From assembly GCA_016342455.1 (NCBI GenBank), contig JAEIOE010000004.1, positions 1-64,000 on the forward strand: a DNA stretch of 64,000 bases, in the 5' to 3' direction. This document shows positions 7,871 to 15,718 of this stretch, piece by piece. The first letter of the stretch is position 1; each line of letters opens with the position of its first letter. The translations under genes were made by a program, and so were the position numbers. Source of the stretch: Mycoplasmatota bacterium. Lineage in GTDB: Bacteria; Bacillota_I; Bacilli_A; Izemoplasmatales; Hujiaoplasmataceae. The notes beneath the pieces are model-generated. The model saw only the letters and a list, made by a program, of their open reading frames with translations, searched no databases and was not told the origin of the DNA.

Positions 7871-8745
7871 AATTCACTTACCATTCTACTACATGTCAAT
7901 GTAGGATTTTTTTTGTTATCATTATCTTCCTGCTCAATAACTATAACGTTGTTTTTAATTGTTTCAGGAATAATATGAGTATTATCATATTTAAACCAAT
8001 AAACTGTTAATCCAAAACTAATAGCATCATTTATTAATGAATTTAAGTGTTCATCATTCCCAGAATATCCAATAACAAATAGAATTGAATTTTTTCTTGA
8101 GAGTTGTGATTTCATTCTAAATAATATTTCAAATCTCTTTCTTTGTAAAGTTTCATCATATTTGTTCTTGCTTGGTAAAATGGGATTTTTTAAATCACCA
8201 TGGATTTTTGAAACTAAGTAAGTAGGAACATAAACATCCCTACTATAATCATAACCTATCAATTCAAAAAACTTATCGTTTCCATCAATATTACTAGATG
8301 AAATTACATTACACAAATATCCAACATTGTTAAGTACATTTTCAATAATGTTATCATAATTCGTCGTATAAACATTTACCTGTTTCATTGTCTTAGTTCT
8401 ATTTTCTGAGCTAAGAATAAGTGCGTTAAAGTTTGTAAACATTTTTTGAATATCTTGAATATCCACATGCGTCATTTGTGCATCATCAATACTTTTTCCT
8501 AGTTCTTCCTGAAACTTTGCTAGAACCTCATTTCGTTTAGATTCTTCTAGCTCAAGCAAACCTAGTTCAAAATTCTTAGTTGATCTACCAAGCTTTTCTT
8601 TTAGTAAATCGTTGGTTTGTTCAAGGTCATTCATTTGTTTTATCGCCCTACCGTTCACTCCAGCACCGAAGAAAAAATTTAAATGCGCGGATGATAAAAT
8701 TCTTGAATTAAACATGACGGATCCTTCTTTTTCTATTTTATCCAT
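7846..8745 (-). CDS. SIR2-family NAD-dependent effector
   Basis: This 299-aa protein keeps the SIR2 landmarks in order: FFFGAGVN (NAD-binding G-A-G-x-N) near 25-31, TTNYD at 127-131, the catalytic-type His in KIHGDL near 182 and IGYSGND near 225-231. Bacterial SIR2 effectors of this type deplete NAD+ or cut DNA on phage infection. AAGGAGAT sits ideally before ATG 8745. It overlaps the upstream zincin by 8 bp and the downstream HerA gene by 25 bp. All catalytic positions appear intact, so the system is likely active. Confidence 0.85.
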   Translation of the reverse strand: MDKIEKEGSVMFNSRILSSAHLNFFFGAGVNGRAIKQMNDLEQTNDLLKEKLGRSTKNFELGLLELEESKRNEVLAKFQEELGKSIDDAQMTHVDIQDIQKMFTNFNALILSSENRTKTMKQVNVYTTNYDNIIENVLNNVGYLCNVISSSNIDGNDKFFELIGYDYSRDVYVPTYLVSKIHGDLKNPILPSKNKYDETLQRKRFEILFRMKSQLSRKNSILFVIGYSGNDEHLNSLINDAISFGLTVYWFKYDNTHIIPETIKNNVIVIEQEDNDNKKNPTLTCSRMVSELWENPSEE

Positions 8746-9241
8746 AATATATCTCCTTCCTAATCTTTATCAATTCACTTACTTGTGCTCTTATAACCTC
8801 AGGTATAAGACTACTCACATCAAACAACTTATTCATATGATAATGTGCAAATGCTATTGCATCAATCTCAATGTCTTGTGTTAGATAATCTTCATCATTT
8901 TCTAGAACACCTGAAGGTCTCTCATAATTCTCCATATCTTGTTTCCAGGTATTGATTGTAGCCTGTTTTATGATTTCTTTTCCTTTATACTTACCTGAAA
9001 CAACCAGGTATTGAAAAACATGTCTAGTCTCGTGAAAGCACGTTGTTTGAATTTCTAGAGTGTTTGCCGACAATATCCATACCTCATTAAAAGCTATAAT
9101 CATTTTTTCTTTTAGAAACACTGCATTGATGCCTTTTTCATTTAAATTTATGTCATTAAAAAACTGCACATCAGGAGTCTTTATATTAAGTATCCGTGCA
9201 GCTAAAGCAACTCCACTCATCGCAACTTCAAAATTATCCAT
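8738..9241 (-). CDS. Zincin-like metalloprotease, first gene of the SIR2-HerA operon
   Basis: This 167-aa protein contains CFHETRHVF, an HExxH zinc-binding motif at about residues 70-74, and a later acidic helix EIEIDAIAFAHY near 124-133 that could supply the third ligand, as in ImmA/IrrE-like peptidases. A protease in front of SIR2-HerA could release or process a repressor or an effector on phage sensing; this is inference. GGGGG precedes ATG 9241. The promoter region has palindromic repeats (9261-9299), so the gene may also take part in regulation. Confidence 0.6.
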   Translation of the reverse strand: MDNFEVAMSGVALAARILNIKTPDVQFFNDINLNEKGINAVFLKEKMIIAFNEVWILSANTLEIQTTCFHETRHVFQYLVVSGKYKGKEIIKQATINTWKQDMENYERPSGVLENDEDYLTQDIEIDAIAFAHYHMNKLFDVSSLIPEVIRAQVSELIKIRKEIYYG

Positions 9242-9260
9242 GACAACCCCCGTAAAATCG

Positions 9261-9299
9261 TTTATTTATAAATAAAGTATATCACATTTTATTTATAAA
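9261..9299 (-). promoter_or_regulatory. Promoter and candidate operator of the five-gene defence operon
   Basis: On the minus strand, TGATATACT forms an extended -10 (9276-9281 is the hexamer). It is flanked by two 12-bp direct repeats, TTTATTTATAAA at 9261-9272 and 9288-9299. The first extends to a perfect 16-bp palindrome (9261-9276). No good -35 is visible. Paired sites that bracket a -10 suggest control by a dimeric repressor. Confidence 0.5.
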
Positions 9300-9306
9300 G
9301 GAAATT

Positions 9307-9341
9307 GAAAAAAAGCCGTAGCAGATTCAACCGCTACGGCT
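9307..9341 (-). terminator. Intrinsic terminator at the end of the prophage late operon
   Basis: A perfect 9-bp stem (AGCCGTAGC at 9314-9322 with GCTACGGCT at 9333-9341) is followed on the minus strand by a run of seven T. It lies just past the SSB-like gene and upstream of the defence operon promoter, so it separates the two transcription units. Confidence 0.85.
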
Positions 9342-9361
9342 TCTTTGTGTGATCTTGTATT

Positions 9362-9622
9362 CTATTCTTGTTTTGAGTTGATAAATGTGAGTTTTTCACC
9401 AACAATCCTTAAGATGTTGTTATCAATTTTGAGTGATGCTTTTACTCCAATTGTTGCCCCTTCACTTAAGTACTCCATGACGTTTTCCATCAATCCTTCA
9501 TTTAGGTTAACTGGAATGACATCAGATTCTAATTCATCTGTCCTTTTAATTTTGATTGCTACAATTCCGGCAAGTTTATCTAATCTCTCTACTCTTCCTA
9601 CAAGTATAACTTGATTTAACAT
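9362..9622 (-). CDS. Short SSB-like OB-fold protein
   Basis: This 86-aa protein opens with MLNQVILVGRVERL, very like the start of bacterial single-stranded DNA-binding proteins, and ends with VGEKLTFI, like the last OB strand of SSB. The middle is shortened and there is no acidic C-terminal tail (it ends NSKQE). It probably binds single-stranded nucleic acid, but it lacks the tip that recruits partner proteins. AAAGGAGG precedes ATG 9622. As the last gene of the late transcript, after the holin candidates, it is oddly placed for a replication protein. Confidence 0.6.
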   Translation of the reverse strand: MLNQVILVGRVERLDKLAGIVAIKIKRTDELESDVIPVNLNEGLMENVMEYLSEGATIGVKASLKIDNNILRIVGEKLTFINSKQE

Positions 9623-9686
9623 TCCTAATTCCTCCTTTTTTTGTTATGTCACATATTACCGTTATAAAACAGTAATAGCAACCATT

Positions 9687-10178
9687 TTATGACTGATTTT
9701 TAAGCTTATCAGCGATAATCTTTTCAGCTTCAGATAATGTCGATTTTCCATGCATTTTATTGCTAAAAGAAATGTAATCATCAATAATTGATTCAATCTT
9801 ACTTTGGTTGTCTTCTACAAAACCAATCGCACGTTCAGTAGATCCTGTTAGATTGGATACCCATTCACTTAAGCGTTGAATAACTGCAAACTTCTTCTCA
9901 TCACCTGCTAAGAATGCTTCACCTTTGGATATTGCAATTTGGTTCTTTTCTTCTACGATCATAATGAACTCTTTAATCGTTTTTTGTACGGACTCATCAA
10001 ATATGATATCTTTTGCTTTAGATACCAGTTCATTTATTACTACTGATGACTGTTTAAGATCGTCTTTTACTTCTTTAATCACATTGGATAAATTACCATT
10101 TTCCTTAAACTTGGATGTTAAATACAGTGTTATCAAAAATATGATGATTACAATTAATACTAAATCAAGTGTTGTCAT
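9687..10178 (-). CDS. Putative phage holin (LL-H-type) or membrane-anchored coiled coil
   Basis: One N-terminal membrane segment (residues 5-21, LVLIVIIIFLITLYL) is followed by a long soluble helical part with AISKGEAFLAGDEKKFAVI, similar in style to phage holins of the LL-H superfamily. Its position after the tail fibre genes is where lysis genes normally lie. No endolysin accompanies it, so release may rely on membrane disruption alone. GAGGAAAAG precedes ATG 10178. The family call is tentative. Confidence 0.45.
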   Translation of the reverse strand: MTTLDLVLIVIIIFLITLYLTSKFKENGNLSNVIKEVKDDLKQSSVVINELVSKAKDIIFDESVQKTIKEFIMIVEEKNQIAISKGEAFLAGDEKKFAVIQRLSEWVSNLTGSTERAIGFVEDNQSKIESIIDDYISFSNKMHGKSTLSEAEKIIADKLKNQS

Positions 10179-10491
10179 TTTCTTTTCCTCCGATTCGTTT
10201 ATATATATTTACTTGTGAATCTTCTAATCTCGATACGCGATGTTCCAGGACATTGACGTCCTTTTTTAATGTTTTGATATCTTGAGAATGTAACTCAAGC
10301 AAATTCAACATCTTTACACTTTGTTTATCTATCTTTTGGATATTTGTTAATATTTCTTCATTACTTGTTTGGCTTTGCTTGTTTTGCTTATTGAACTGTT
10401 TAATGGTTGTCATGATAACAACCACCATTGTGACAACCCAATAAATCAAATTTTCCATCCGAAACAAATCATATAAATTATCCCAACTCAC
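10165..10491 (-). CDS. Small membrane protein, second holin candidate
   Basis: This 108-aa protein has one hydrophobic segment (about residues 14-31, NLIYWVVTMVVVIMTTI) and then a heptad-like coiled coil to the end (LEHRVSRLEDSQV). It overlaps the preceding NTase by 14 bp and the following holin candidate by 14 bp, so the three are tightly coupled. The predicted start is GTG 10491. A holin or antiholin role is suggested only by size, topology and position. Confidence 0.45.
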   Translation of the reverse strand: MSWDNLYDLFRMENLIYWVVTMVVVIMTTIKQFNKQNKQSQTSNEEILTNIQKIDKQSVKMLNLLELHSQDIKTLKKDVNVLEHRVSRLEDSQVNIYKRIGGKENDNT

Positions 10492-11116
10492 TATTCATCA
10501 ACTCATTTCTATATTGTTCTAAGTATTCTAATTGCTCTTCCAATAATTCTTTATATCTATGTCCTATTTCGTTGTTCCAATTTTTCTTGTAATCAATCAT
10601 GTACGTCTTCCATGGTTCTTCTACTACAAGCTCATATTTTCCTGTTTTCTGAAAATGTTCAATCATTCCTCTAAATCTAAAGATATGATAATGTGACTTA
10701 AAGAACGGACTGATATCATATCTCATGCGTCCATACTGCAGTTCTACCGTTAAATGATTAATCATTAATTCCTTATCATTGTAAGTGAGTAACTGAGTAA
10801 GTGTTTCTTCAAAACTTGGATTTAAGTATATTAATGTTCGACCAAGACTAAGTAAATCATCTGCAGCTGCACGGTAGTAGGGAATAATCCCTTCGTGGAA
10901 TCCTTGACGATCAATAAAAGTTTCCTTCGAATAAGCAAAAACATCATATTCAGCCAAATTCAAATGAATAAGTCCTCTAAAATTATCAAGCACTACATTT
11001 ACATCCTTATCACTGCTTTCATCATCTAACCCATAGGCAATTGAACCGCAATAATATAAAAGGAGTATTTCCGTTCCTGGAAAAACTCCTTTGATTAATC
11101 TATATAGTTTGTCCAT
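10478..11116 (-). CDS. Prophage nucleotidyltransferase (RlaP/COG3541-like)
   Basis: This 212-aa protein carries YYCGSIAYGLDDESSDKDVNVV, the G-S-x-A-Y-G-x-x-x-x-S-D-x-D signature of the RlaP-type polymerase-beta-like nucleotidyltransferases. The C-terminal half is helical with conserved aromatic and basic residues. The product is unknown: such proteins are found in phages and may modify a host RNA or protein. I prefer ATG 11116 over the TTG at 11155, since it reduces the overlap with the upstream gene to 17 bp. It lies between the tail fibre genes and the holin candidates. Confidence 0.65.
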   Translation of the reverse strand: MDKLYRLIKGVFPGTEILLLYYCGSIAYGLDDESSDKDVNVVLDNFRGLIHLNLAEYDVFAYSKETFIDRQGFHEGIIPYYRAAADDLLSLGRTLIYLNPSFEETLTQLLTYNDKELMINHLTVELQYGRMRYDISPFFKSHYHIFRFRGMIEHFQKTGKYELVVEEPWKTYMIDYKKNWNNEIGHRYKELLEEQLEYLEQYRNELMNSELG

Positions 11117-11444
11117 CAGACTCTGGTTCAACGATTGCTGAAGAAAATGGTTCAATCACATCAAAATCATCAATTGAATCTTCAAAACCAATGACATTAT
11201 GCTTCAGCCAATTGTATCCTTGTTCAATGGGATTTACATTTAAAAATGATGTAAAATCAGAAAACGGAATTTCAATATCGATTTCTTCAATTGGATCTTT
11301 GTGATCAGCTCTTGCTTCCTTTGAAAGATAAGTTGCTACACAGATCACACATTTCTTCTGCGAATAGCTGATGTTAAAAGCTGTAATGCGGTGGTATGAA
11401 GCATTGATACCAAACTTGGTATTAAATTCTTTTATGATGGCCAT
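11100..11444 (-). CDS. Hypothetical prophage protein (tail-fibre-associated)
   Basis: This 114-aa soluble protein is without a recognised domain. It starts MAIIKEFNTKFGINASYHRI, and the middle (EEIDIEIPFSDF) looks like a beta-rich small phage protein. Similar short proteins often follow fibre genes in siphoviruses. It follows the 226-aa fibre protein after 7 bp and overlaps the NTase by 17 bp. A chaperone or fibre accessory role is possible. Confidence 0.55.
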   Translation of the reverse strand: MAIIKEFNTKFGINASYHRITAFNISYSQKKCVICVATYLSKEARADHKDPIEEIDIEIPFSDFTSFLNVNPIEQGYNWLKHNVIGFEDSIDDFDVIEPFSSAIVEPESDGQTI

Positions 11445-11451
11445 ATAGTCC

Positions 11452-12132
11452 CTACTTTCTTTTTATCCTAAATATTGTGACTGCGATGCTATCAGGAGAT
11501 CCAATAGACATTCCTGGGTTGATATAAAGCGCACCTAATGCTCCATTGATTGAATGAGCAAAATCGACAAGTTTCACTGAAGGATTTCCTTGTCCAGATA
11601 GTGTTGTGATACTTTTTCCGTATGCAACCCATTGCTGAGTATCTGATAATGAACTTCTAAATGTTGGAGATATTTCAAAATCAATGACTTTCACGATACC
11701 ACTGGTAATAGTTGGGCTCGCAATAAAATTATCATCGATGTATTGTGCTGTTGTATTCATTCCAGATGTTTTCGAGTGTGTTGTATCGACTGTATTCAGA
11801 TGGTGCGCTAGATACGATCCATATAAACTTGATTGCGCTGCAGTGCGATAATAGATATAAGTGTCCGAAGTATCCACTGAAGATCCATATGTTGAGGCTA
11901 TTACATGGACTTTATAAATGTAATCCGGGTCAAATGGATATACCAAACTATGATAATAGCTATATCCCTCATAACTATAGACTTTTTCAAGTTCGCCACC
12001 TATTTTTATTACTGAGGATGATCCTCTAGCATAGAGTGCATTATTACTATAATCGAAAGCAAGTTCACCAATATAAGCCAAGTTTGAAGTTGTTGGTGTT
12101 GCAGTTCCCCTCTTGACTCTGATGATTGCCAT
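11452..12132 (-). CDS. Tail fibre / receptor-binding protein with tropism-determinant-like N-terminus
   Basis: The first 45 residues (RVKRGTATPT..., GELAFDYSNNALYAR) follow the pattern of the N-terminal domain of phage tropism determinants and tail fibres: an R-R-G-T start, then G-E-L-A-F and L-Y-x-R. The remaining 180 residues, rich in Tyr, Ser and Thr, would form the distal receptor-binding part. The protein has no obvious coiled coil. It starts with ATG 12132 and overlaps the stop of the upstream fibre gene by one base. The receptor must be a membrane protein or glycolipid if the host has no wall. Confidence 0.6.
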   Translation of the reverse strand: MAIIRVKRGTATPTTSNLAYIGELAFDYSNNALYARGSSSVIKIGGELEKVYSYEGYSYYHSLVYPFDPDYIYKVHVIASTYGSSVDTSDTYIYYRTAAQSSLYGSYLAHHLNTVDTTHSKTSGMNTTAQYIDDNFIASPTITSGIVKVIDFEISPTFRSSLSDTQQWVAYGKSITTLSGQGNPSVKLVDFAHSINGALGALYINPGMSIGSPDSIAVTIFRIKRK

Positions 12133-12983
12133 TAATACGTACCGCCATCAATGATTGACGAAGGTTGTAAAACCTTACTGGAATCGATTCCTAACTTGTA
12201 TTTGATCAAGGATGGTGTATAGTTAGTATCTACTTCTGGTAAAAACTTAAGTCCGTTACTGATAACGCTATTTGTATACTCTGTATCATCTGTTGCTAAG
12301 TCAATTCCCAATGCATCGATGATTTGATTTAATCTAACATTATCTAATATCGTTCTTTGAGTACTTGTTAGATGAAGATTACTTGCTACATGGGTGTTAT
12401 AAGTTGTTAGTGCCACTCCTCCAAGTCCAGCTAAAGAAATAGTAACGACTCCAGTTGAACCATTGACACTTGTTACTGCATCTGTAGGTGATAATAATTC
12501 TTGCCAGTTTGCTAGAATACTATAACCTGCAGTTTTTAGAATATAAGACTTGTTTAAATCAGTTCGAACTGCAACATCACCTTCTTGAGCTGTTGTTAAT
12601 GCTAGCATCGCAGTTTGACTTGATACAACAAATGTATTTGTCATTGCAATCTTAGGCACAACACTATCTGACAGTTTTCCGTTAGCATCTAAAATAGGAA
12701 TATTACCATTTCCTGTTCCTGTATTCTTAGTTGCAGCTGTTCCGAGTCCTAGTGCTGTAATCTTGGTATCAATTTGGGTATCAACTTTAGCAACACCTGG
12801 TATTTTTAAATAATCTGCTTCCGCTAAAGGTGTACCAACACTGGCTACTTTATCAGCTTTCGAGATATATAAATGCTCACCATTAAAATCGACTTGTGGT
12901 TCTCCGGCCTTTACAGTTCCAACCGAACCAATGAGTGGACCTGTTCCTGTAGTGGTTCTTCTTTTTATTTGAATTGTTGCCAT
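12132..12983 (-). CDS. Phage tail fibre protein
   Basis: This 283-aa protein starts ATIQIKRRTTTGTGP with GEPQVDFNGEHLYI, the same N-terminal module as the downstream fibre. It continues with NGSTGVVTISLAGLGG, a collar motif common in siphovirus fibres, and a low-complexity Asn/Thr-rich shaft. The N-terminal module probably docks on the tail tip. AGGAGG precedes ATG 12983. The two adjacent fibre genes share the docking module, which suggests duplication with a changed distal part. Confidence 0.65.
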   Translation of the reverse strand: MATIQIKRRTTTGTGPLIGSVGTVKAGEPQVDFNGEHLYISKADKVASVGTPLAEADYLKIPGVAKVDTQIDTKITALGLGTAATKNTGTGNGNIPILDANGKLSDSVVPKIAMTNTFVVSSQTAMLALTTAQEGDVAVRTDLNKSYILKTAGYSILANWQELLSPTDAVTSVNGSTGVVTISLAGLGGVALTTYNTHVASNLHLTSTQRTILDNVRLNQIIDALGIDLATDDTEYTNSVISNGLKFLPEVDTNYTPSLIKYKLGIDSSKVLQPSSIIDGGTY

Positions 12984-12994
12984 TTCATTTCCTC

Positions 12995-13771
12995 CTATTT
13001 TTTAACAAATACTGATGTGATGTTATGAATCGTACTACCACAACTAAAAGTAACGACACCGTTTTCATAAACAACGCCAAGTGTATAATCAGAATTTGCA
13101 TATCTGTATGCTACTGAAGTATTCGATCCAACAAAGATAAATAGCGCATCTCCTGGTATCGTAATGACGACAGTATTATTAATTGTAACGTAGATAATTG
13201 ACTGAGATAATTCCGTGGAGTTTGTCCCTGAAAACTGATAGATTCCATTTTGAATTTTTGTAACTGTTTTTCTAACTGGATAATATCTATTTAGAATAGA
13301 AGTTTCTAGTTCACTGACTCTTGTCTTATCATTTGTAATATACTTTCTTGAATAGCTTGTATTGAGTGTTACAGAAGTTGTAGTCTTGGAATAAGCACAT
13401 AAAACAATCTCATATAAACCATCGGTTGTTAAGAGGTTGATCATTGTGAGCGATGGATAACTACCCACTTGTTCTTTTAAATAAATACTTGCTGAATTAT
13501 CCGCTGTATTTACCCCTAGTACAACATATCCATATTTGCTTGAATCCGGTGTCACGCCAATCGTTGTCTGACTTTCAACATAAATGATTCGACCATAGAG
13601 TGCAATATATCCGTCATAAAACGTTATTGTATTGTTAGCCAGTGTAAACGCGCATTCACCCTTTAAGCCCTTTAAAATGCCAACATCGCTTGAAAAAAGG
13701 TGATGATACAGGTCAGCATCTACTTTGGATGTTACATTCCCACCTTCAAAAGTTACTTTTTGAATTCCCAT
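12995..13771 (-). CDS. Baseplate / upper fibre protein
   Basis: This 258-aa beta-rich protein has the N-terminal pattern typical of phage baseplate proteins that follow the Tal protein: MGIQKVTFEGGNVTSKVDADLY, then FYDGYIALYGRIIYVE, a turn-rich sheet that describes a mean-value repeat. The C-terminal part is a probable receptor or carbohydrate module. Its start overlaps the stop of the Tal-like gene by one base. The assignment rests mainly on order and composition. Confidence 0.55.
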   Translation of the reverse strand: MGIQKVTFEGGNVTSKVDADLYHHLFSSDVGILKGLKGECAFTLANNTITFYDGYIALYGRIIYVESQTTIGVTPDSSKYGYVVLGVNTADNSASIYLKEQVGSYPSLTMINLLTTDGLYEIVLCAYSKTTTSVTLNTSYSRKYITNDKTRVSELETSILNRYYPVRKTVTKIQNGIYQFSGTNSTELSQSIIYVTINNTVVITIPGDALFIFVGSNTSVAYRYANSDYTLGVVYENGVVTFSCGSTIHNITSVFVKK

Positions 13772-14886
13772 TAGAATTCACCTCCATCTAAATCTGTATT
13801 TGTAATTGTAATATTGCTAACGCTAGTTCCTGTGTTTTTGCTTAAGAGTTGAATTTTCTCTGTTAACTTCACTCTGTACTCACCCAGTGTAATTTGTACA
13901 TAATTCATTGAATTTTTAAACTTCATTCCAGTCACAATCGAATCATAACTCTTTTGATTGTGAATGAACGATATATAGTCACCAAGATGTAAATTAATAA
14001 AGGGAATAAATACCTTGTTATTCATGTCAAGATTAAACGTAATGTTATGATCTAGTTTTGATGAGACCATTTCACTTCTCGCTTTTGTTTCAAGTGTCTC
14101 AAAATCATTATCGGAATAGATGAATGATTTAGACATCACACTTGCATATCTATCTTCAGAAACGTCATCTTCAGTAATCTCACCAGTTGTAAGCATGTAG
14201 TACGTCTTTGTTACCGTGTAAGTTGTATTATCACTTCGAGGATAAAATATCACTTTGTTAATTAACTGGCTTGTTGAATCATTCGTTTCGACATTCAGTA
14301 TTGATGAGAAATTACTCTTCATTACCATGCCTTGATTGACATGCACGATTTTAAATATAATGTTCGAAATGCGTCCTCTTAAGAAACTAACACCTGTTCT
14401 AAAACTAATTCCATATCCTTTTGATACTAGTTCGAATATTTTGGACATTGATTCGATTTTATCTGATTCAAAACTTAGACTTCCATTTACAGAAGCTTCT
14501 TTTTCTACAGTCAAATAGATAAGATTTTGTTTTACATCATTATTTATTTTGAAATAAGTCGTAATCAAATCATATAAATACTGAGCTAAATCTCCTGAAA
14601 CGCTAGTTACTGGTATCTCTAAATTAAAAATCTCTCTGAAATCGAGAGATTTTATAACAGTTGTTTGATCATCGGTGAGTTCTATGCTTTCTAAAATGCC
14701 AATATATGAGAATAGATCACTTTGCAGAATTACAATATCGCCGATAACGGTGTTAATGTTCGTCTTATTTACTTTGAATGTTGAGCGTTGAATTAAAACC
14801 ATGTCAAGAATAATCTCATACTCAGGACTTATAAAGGCATTATCTTTGTATTGAAGTGTTGCCCTATCAAGAAATATAAGTTTCAT
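13771..14886 (-). CDS. Tail-associated protein (Gp37/Tal-like)
   Basis: This 371-aa protein lies directly after the distal tail gene, as expected for the tail tip (Tal) protein. It resembles the siphovirus ReqiPepy6 Gp37-like family: an N-terminal beta domain with LDRATLQYKDN, a central insertion near residues 130-230 and a C-terminal LHLGDYISFIHNQKSYDSIVTGM segment. There is no peptidase or lysozyme domain of the kind that often extends Tal proteins in phages of walled hosts. It would form the tail cap opened on DNA injection. Confidence 0.65.
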   Translation of the reverse strand: MKLIFLDRATLQYKDNAFISPEYEIILDMVLIQRSTFKVNKTNINTVIGDIVILQSDLFSYIGILESIELTDDQTTVIKSLDFREIFNLEIPVTSVSGDLAQYLYDLITTYFKINNDVKQNLIYLTVEKEASVNGSLSFESDKIESMSKIFELVSKGYGISFRTGVSFLRGRISNIIFKIVHVNQGMVMKSNFSSILNVETNDSTSQLINKVIFYPRSDNTTYTVTKTYYMLTTGEITEDDVSEDRYASVMSKSFIYSDNDFETLETKARSEMVSSKLDHNITFNLDMNNKVFIPFINLHLGDYISFIHNQKSYDSIVTGMKFKNSMNYVQITLGEYRVKLTEKIQLLSKNTGTSVSNITITNTDLDGGEF

Positions 14887-14887
14887 C

Positions 14888-15718
14888 CTAGATACCTATA
14901 TAACCTTCTAGGACTGTTACCCTGCAGACAGACTCAGTACTTACTCCTGGTTTAAATTCTAGTTCATAATCACCATGATTTAAGAATATAAAATTATCCA
15001 TCTCGAAATCCTGATTTCCATATATATCAGTCTCGATATCATTTTCAGTAAGTGTTATAAATTGTTGACTTGGAATTGAATTGATTGTGATCTTTGCATT
15101 AGTTGATTCAAGATACAATCTAAGTGTTGATATAATCTCTCCATTCCTTTTAACATGAAATTCTGGATCAATCACATCTCCATAGATTTCGATAACTAAT
15201 GGTGCTTTATCTAACCCACTATTTGTAACATTGATTTTGCCTTCATATGAACTTGAGTAGTAATAAGGATAGCTGTAAGGATAGACCTTTCCACTACTTG
15301 AACCATTTGCGATAATCTCATATGTCTTTTCTTTGAGCCATAAGGATAGTTTCTTAAAAACAATACTGCTTTGAATAGTATTTCCAACTAATTCTGCTTT
15401 TGATAAGCTTGTGATATCTACATAGCAATAAGCTGAAAAAGCACTATTTTGATAATGTAATTTAAATTCTTTATTACTCATGCTTATGTAATCAACAAAT
15501 TCTTTGTATCCAATATAACCATTCAAGAATATAAGTGTTTCGTTGATTTCTGAAAGGGGAATATTATAGTCAGATTTAGAGTAAAAACGATTGTATTCAA
15601 GATATTTCACATCTAAAGAAAACCCTAATCCGCTGACTTGAGAGATGATCGTTTGATTGCGATAATCAAAATAGTAGATATCCCCATACTCATTTTCTAA
15701 ATAAAATTGTCTAATCAA
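14888..15718 (-). CDS. Distal tail protein (Dit-like)
   Basis: This 276-aa protein fits the phage tail family of Dit proteins. It has an N-terminal domain that starts YLENEYGDIYYFDYRN and contains the loop that forms the hexameric hub, followed by a galectin-like second domain (NSGLDKAPLVIEIYGDV, a stretch typical of the family). It overlaps the tape measure gene by 4 bp and is followed within 2 bp by the Tal gene. It would connect tail tube and tip. Confidence 0.7.
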   Translation of the reverse strand: MIRQFYLENEYGDIYYFDYRNQTIISQVSGLGFSLDVKYLEYNRFYSKSDYNIPLSEINETLIFLNGYIGYKEFVDYISMSNKEFKLHYQNSAFSAYCYVDITSLSKAELVGNTIQSSIVFKKLSLWLKEKTYEIIANGSSSGKVYPYSYPYYYSSSYEGKINVTNSGLDKAPLVIEIYGDVIDPEFHVKRNGEIISTLRLYLESTNAKITINSIPSQQFITLTENDIETDIYGNQDFEMDNFIFLNHGDYELEFKPGVSTESVCRVTVLEGYIGI

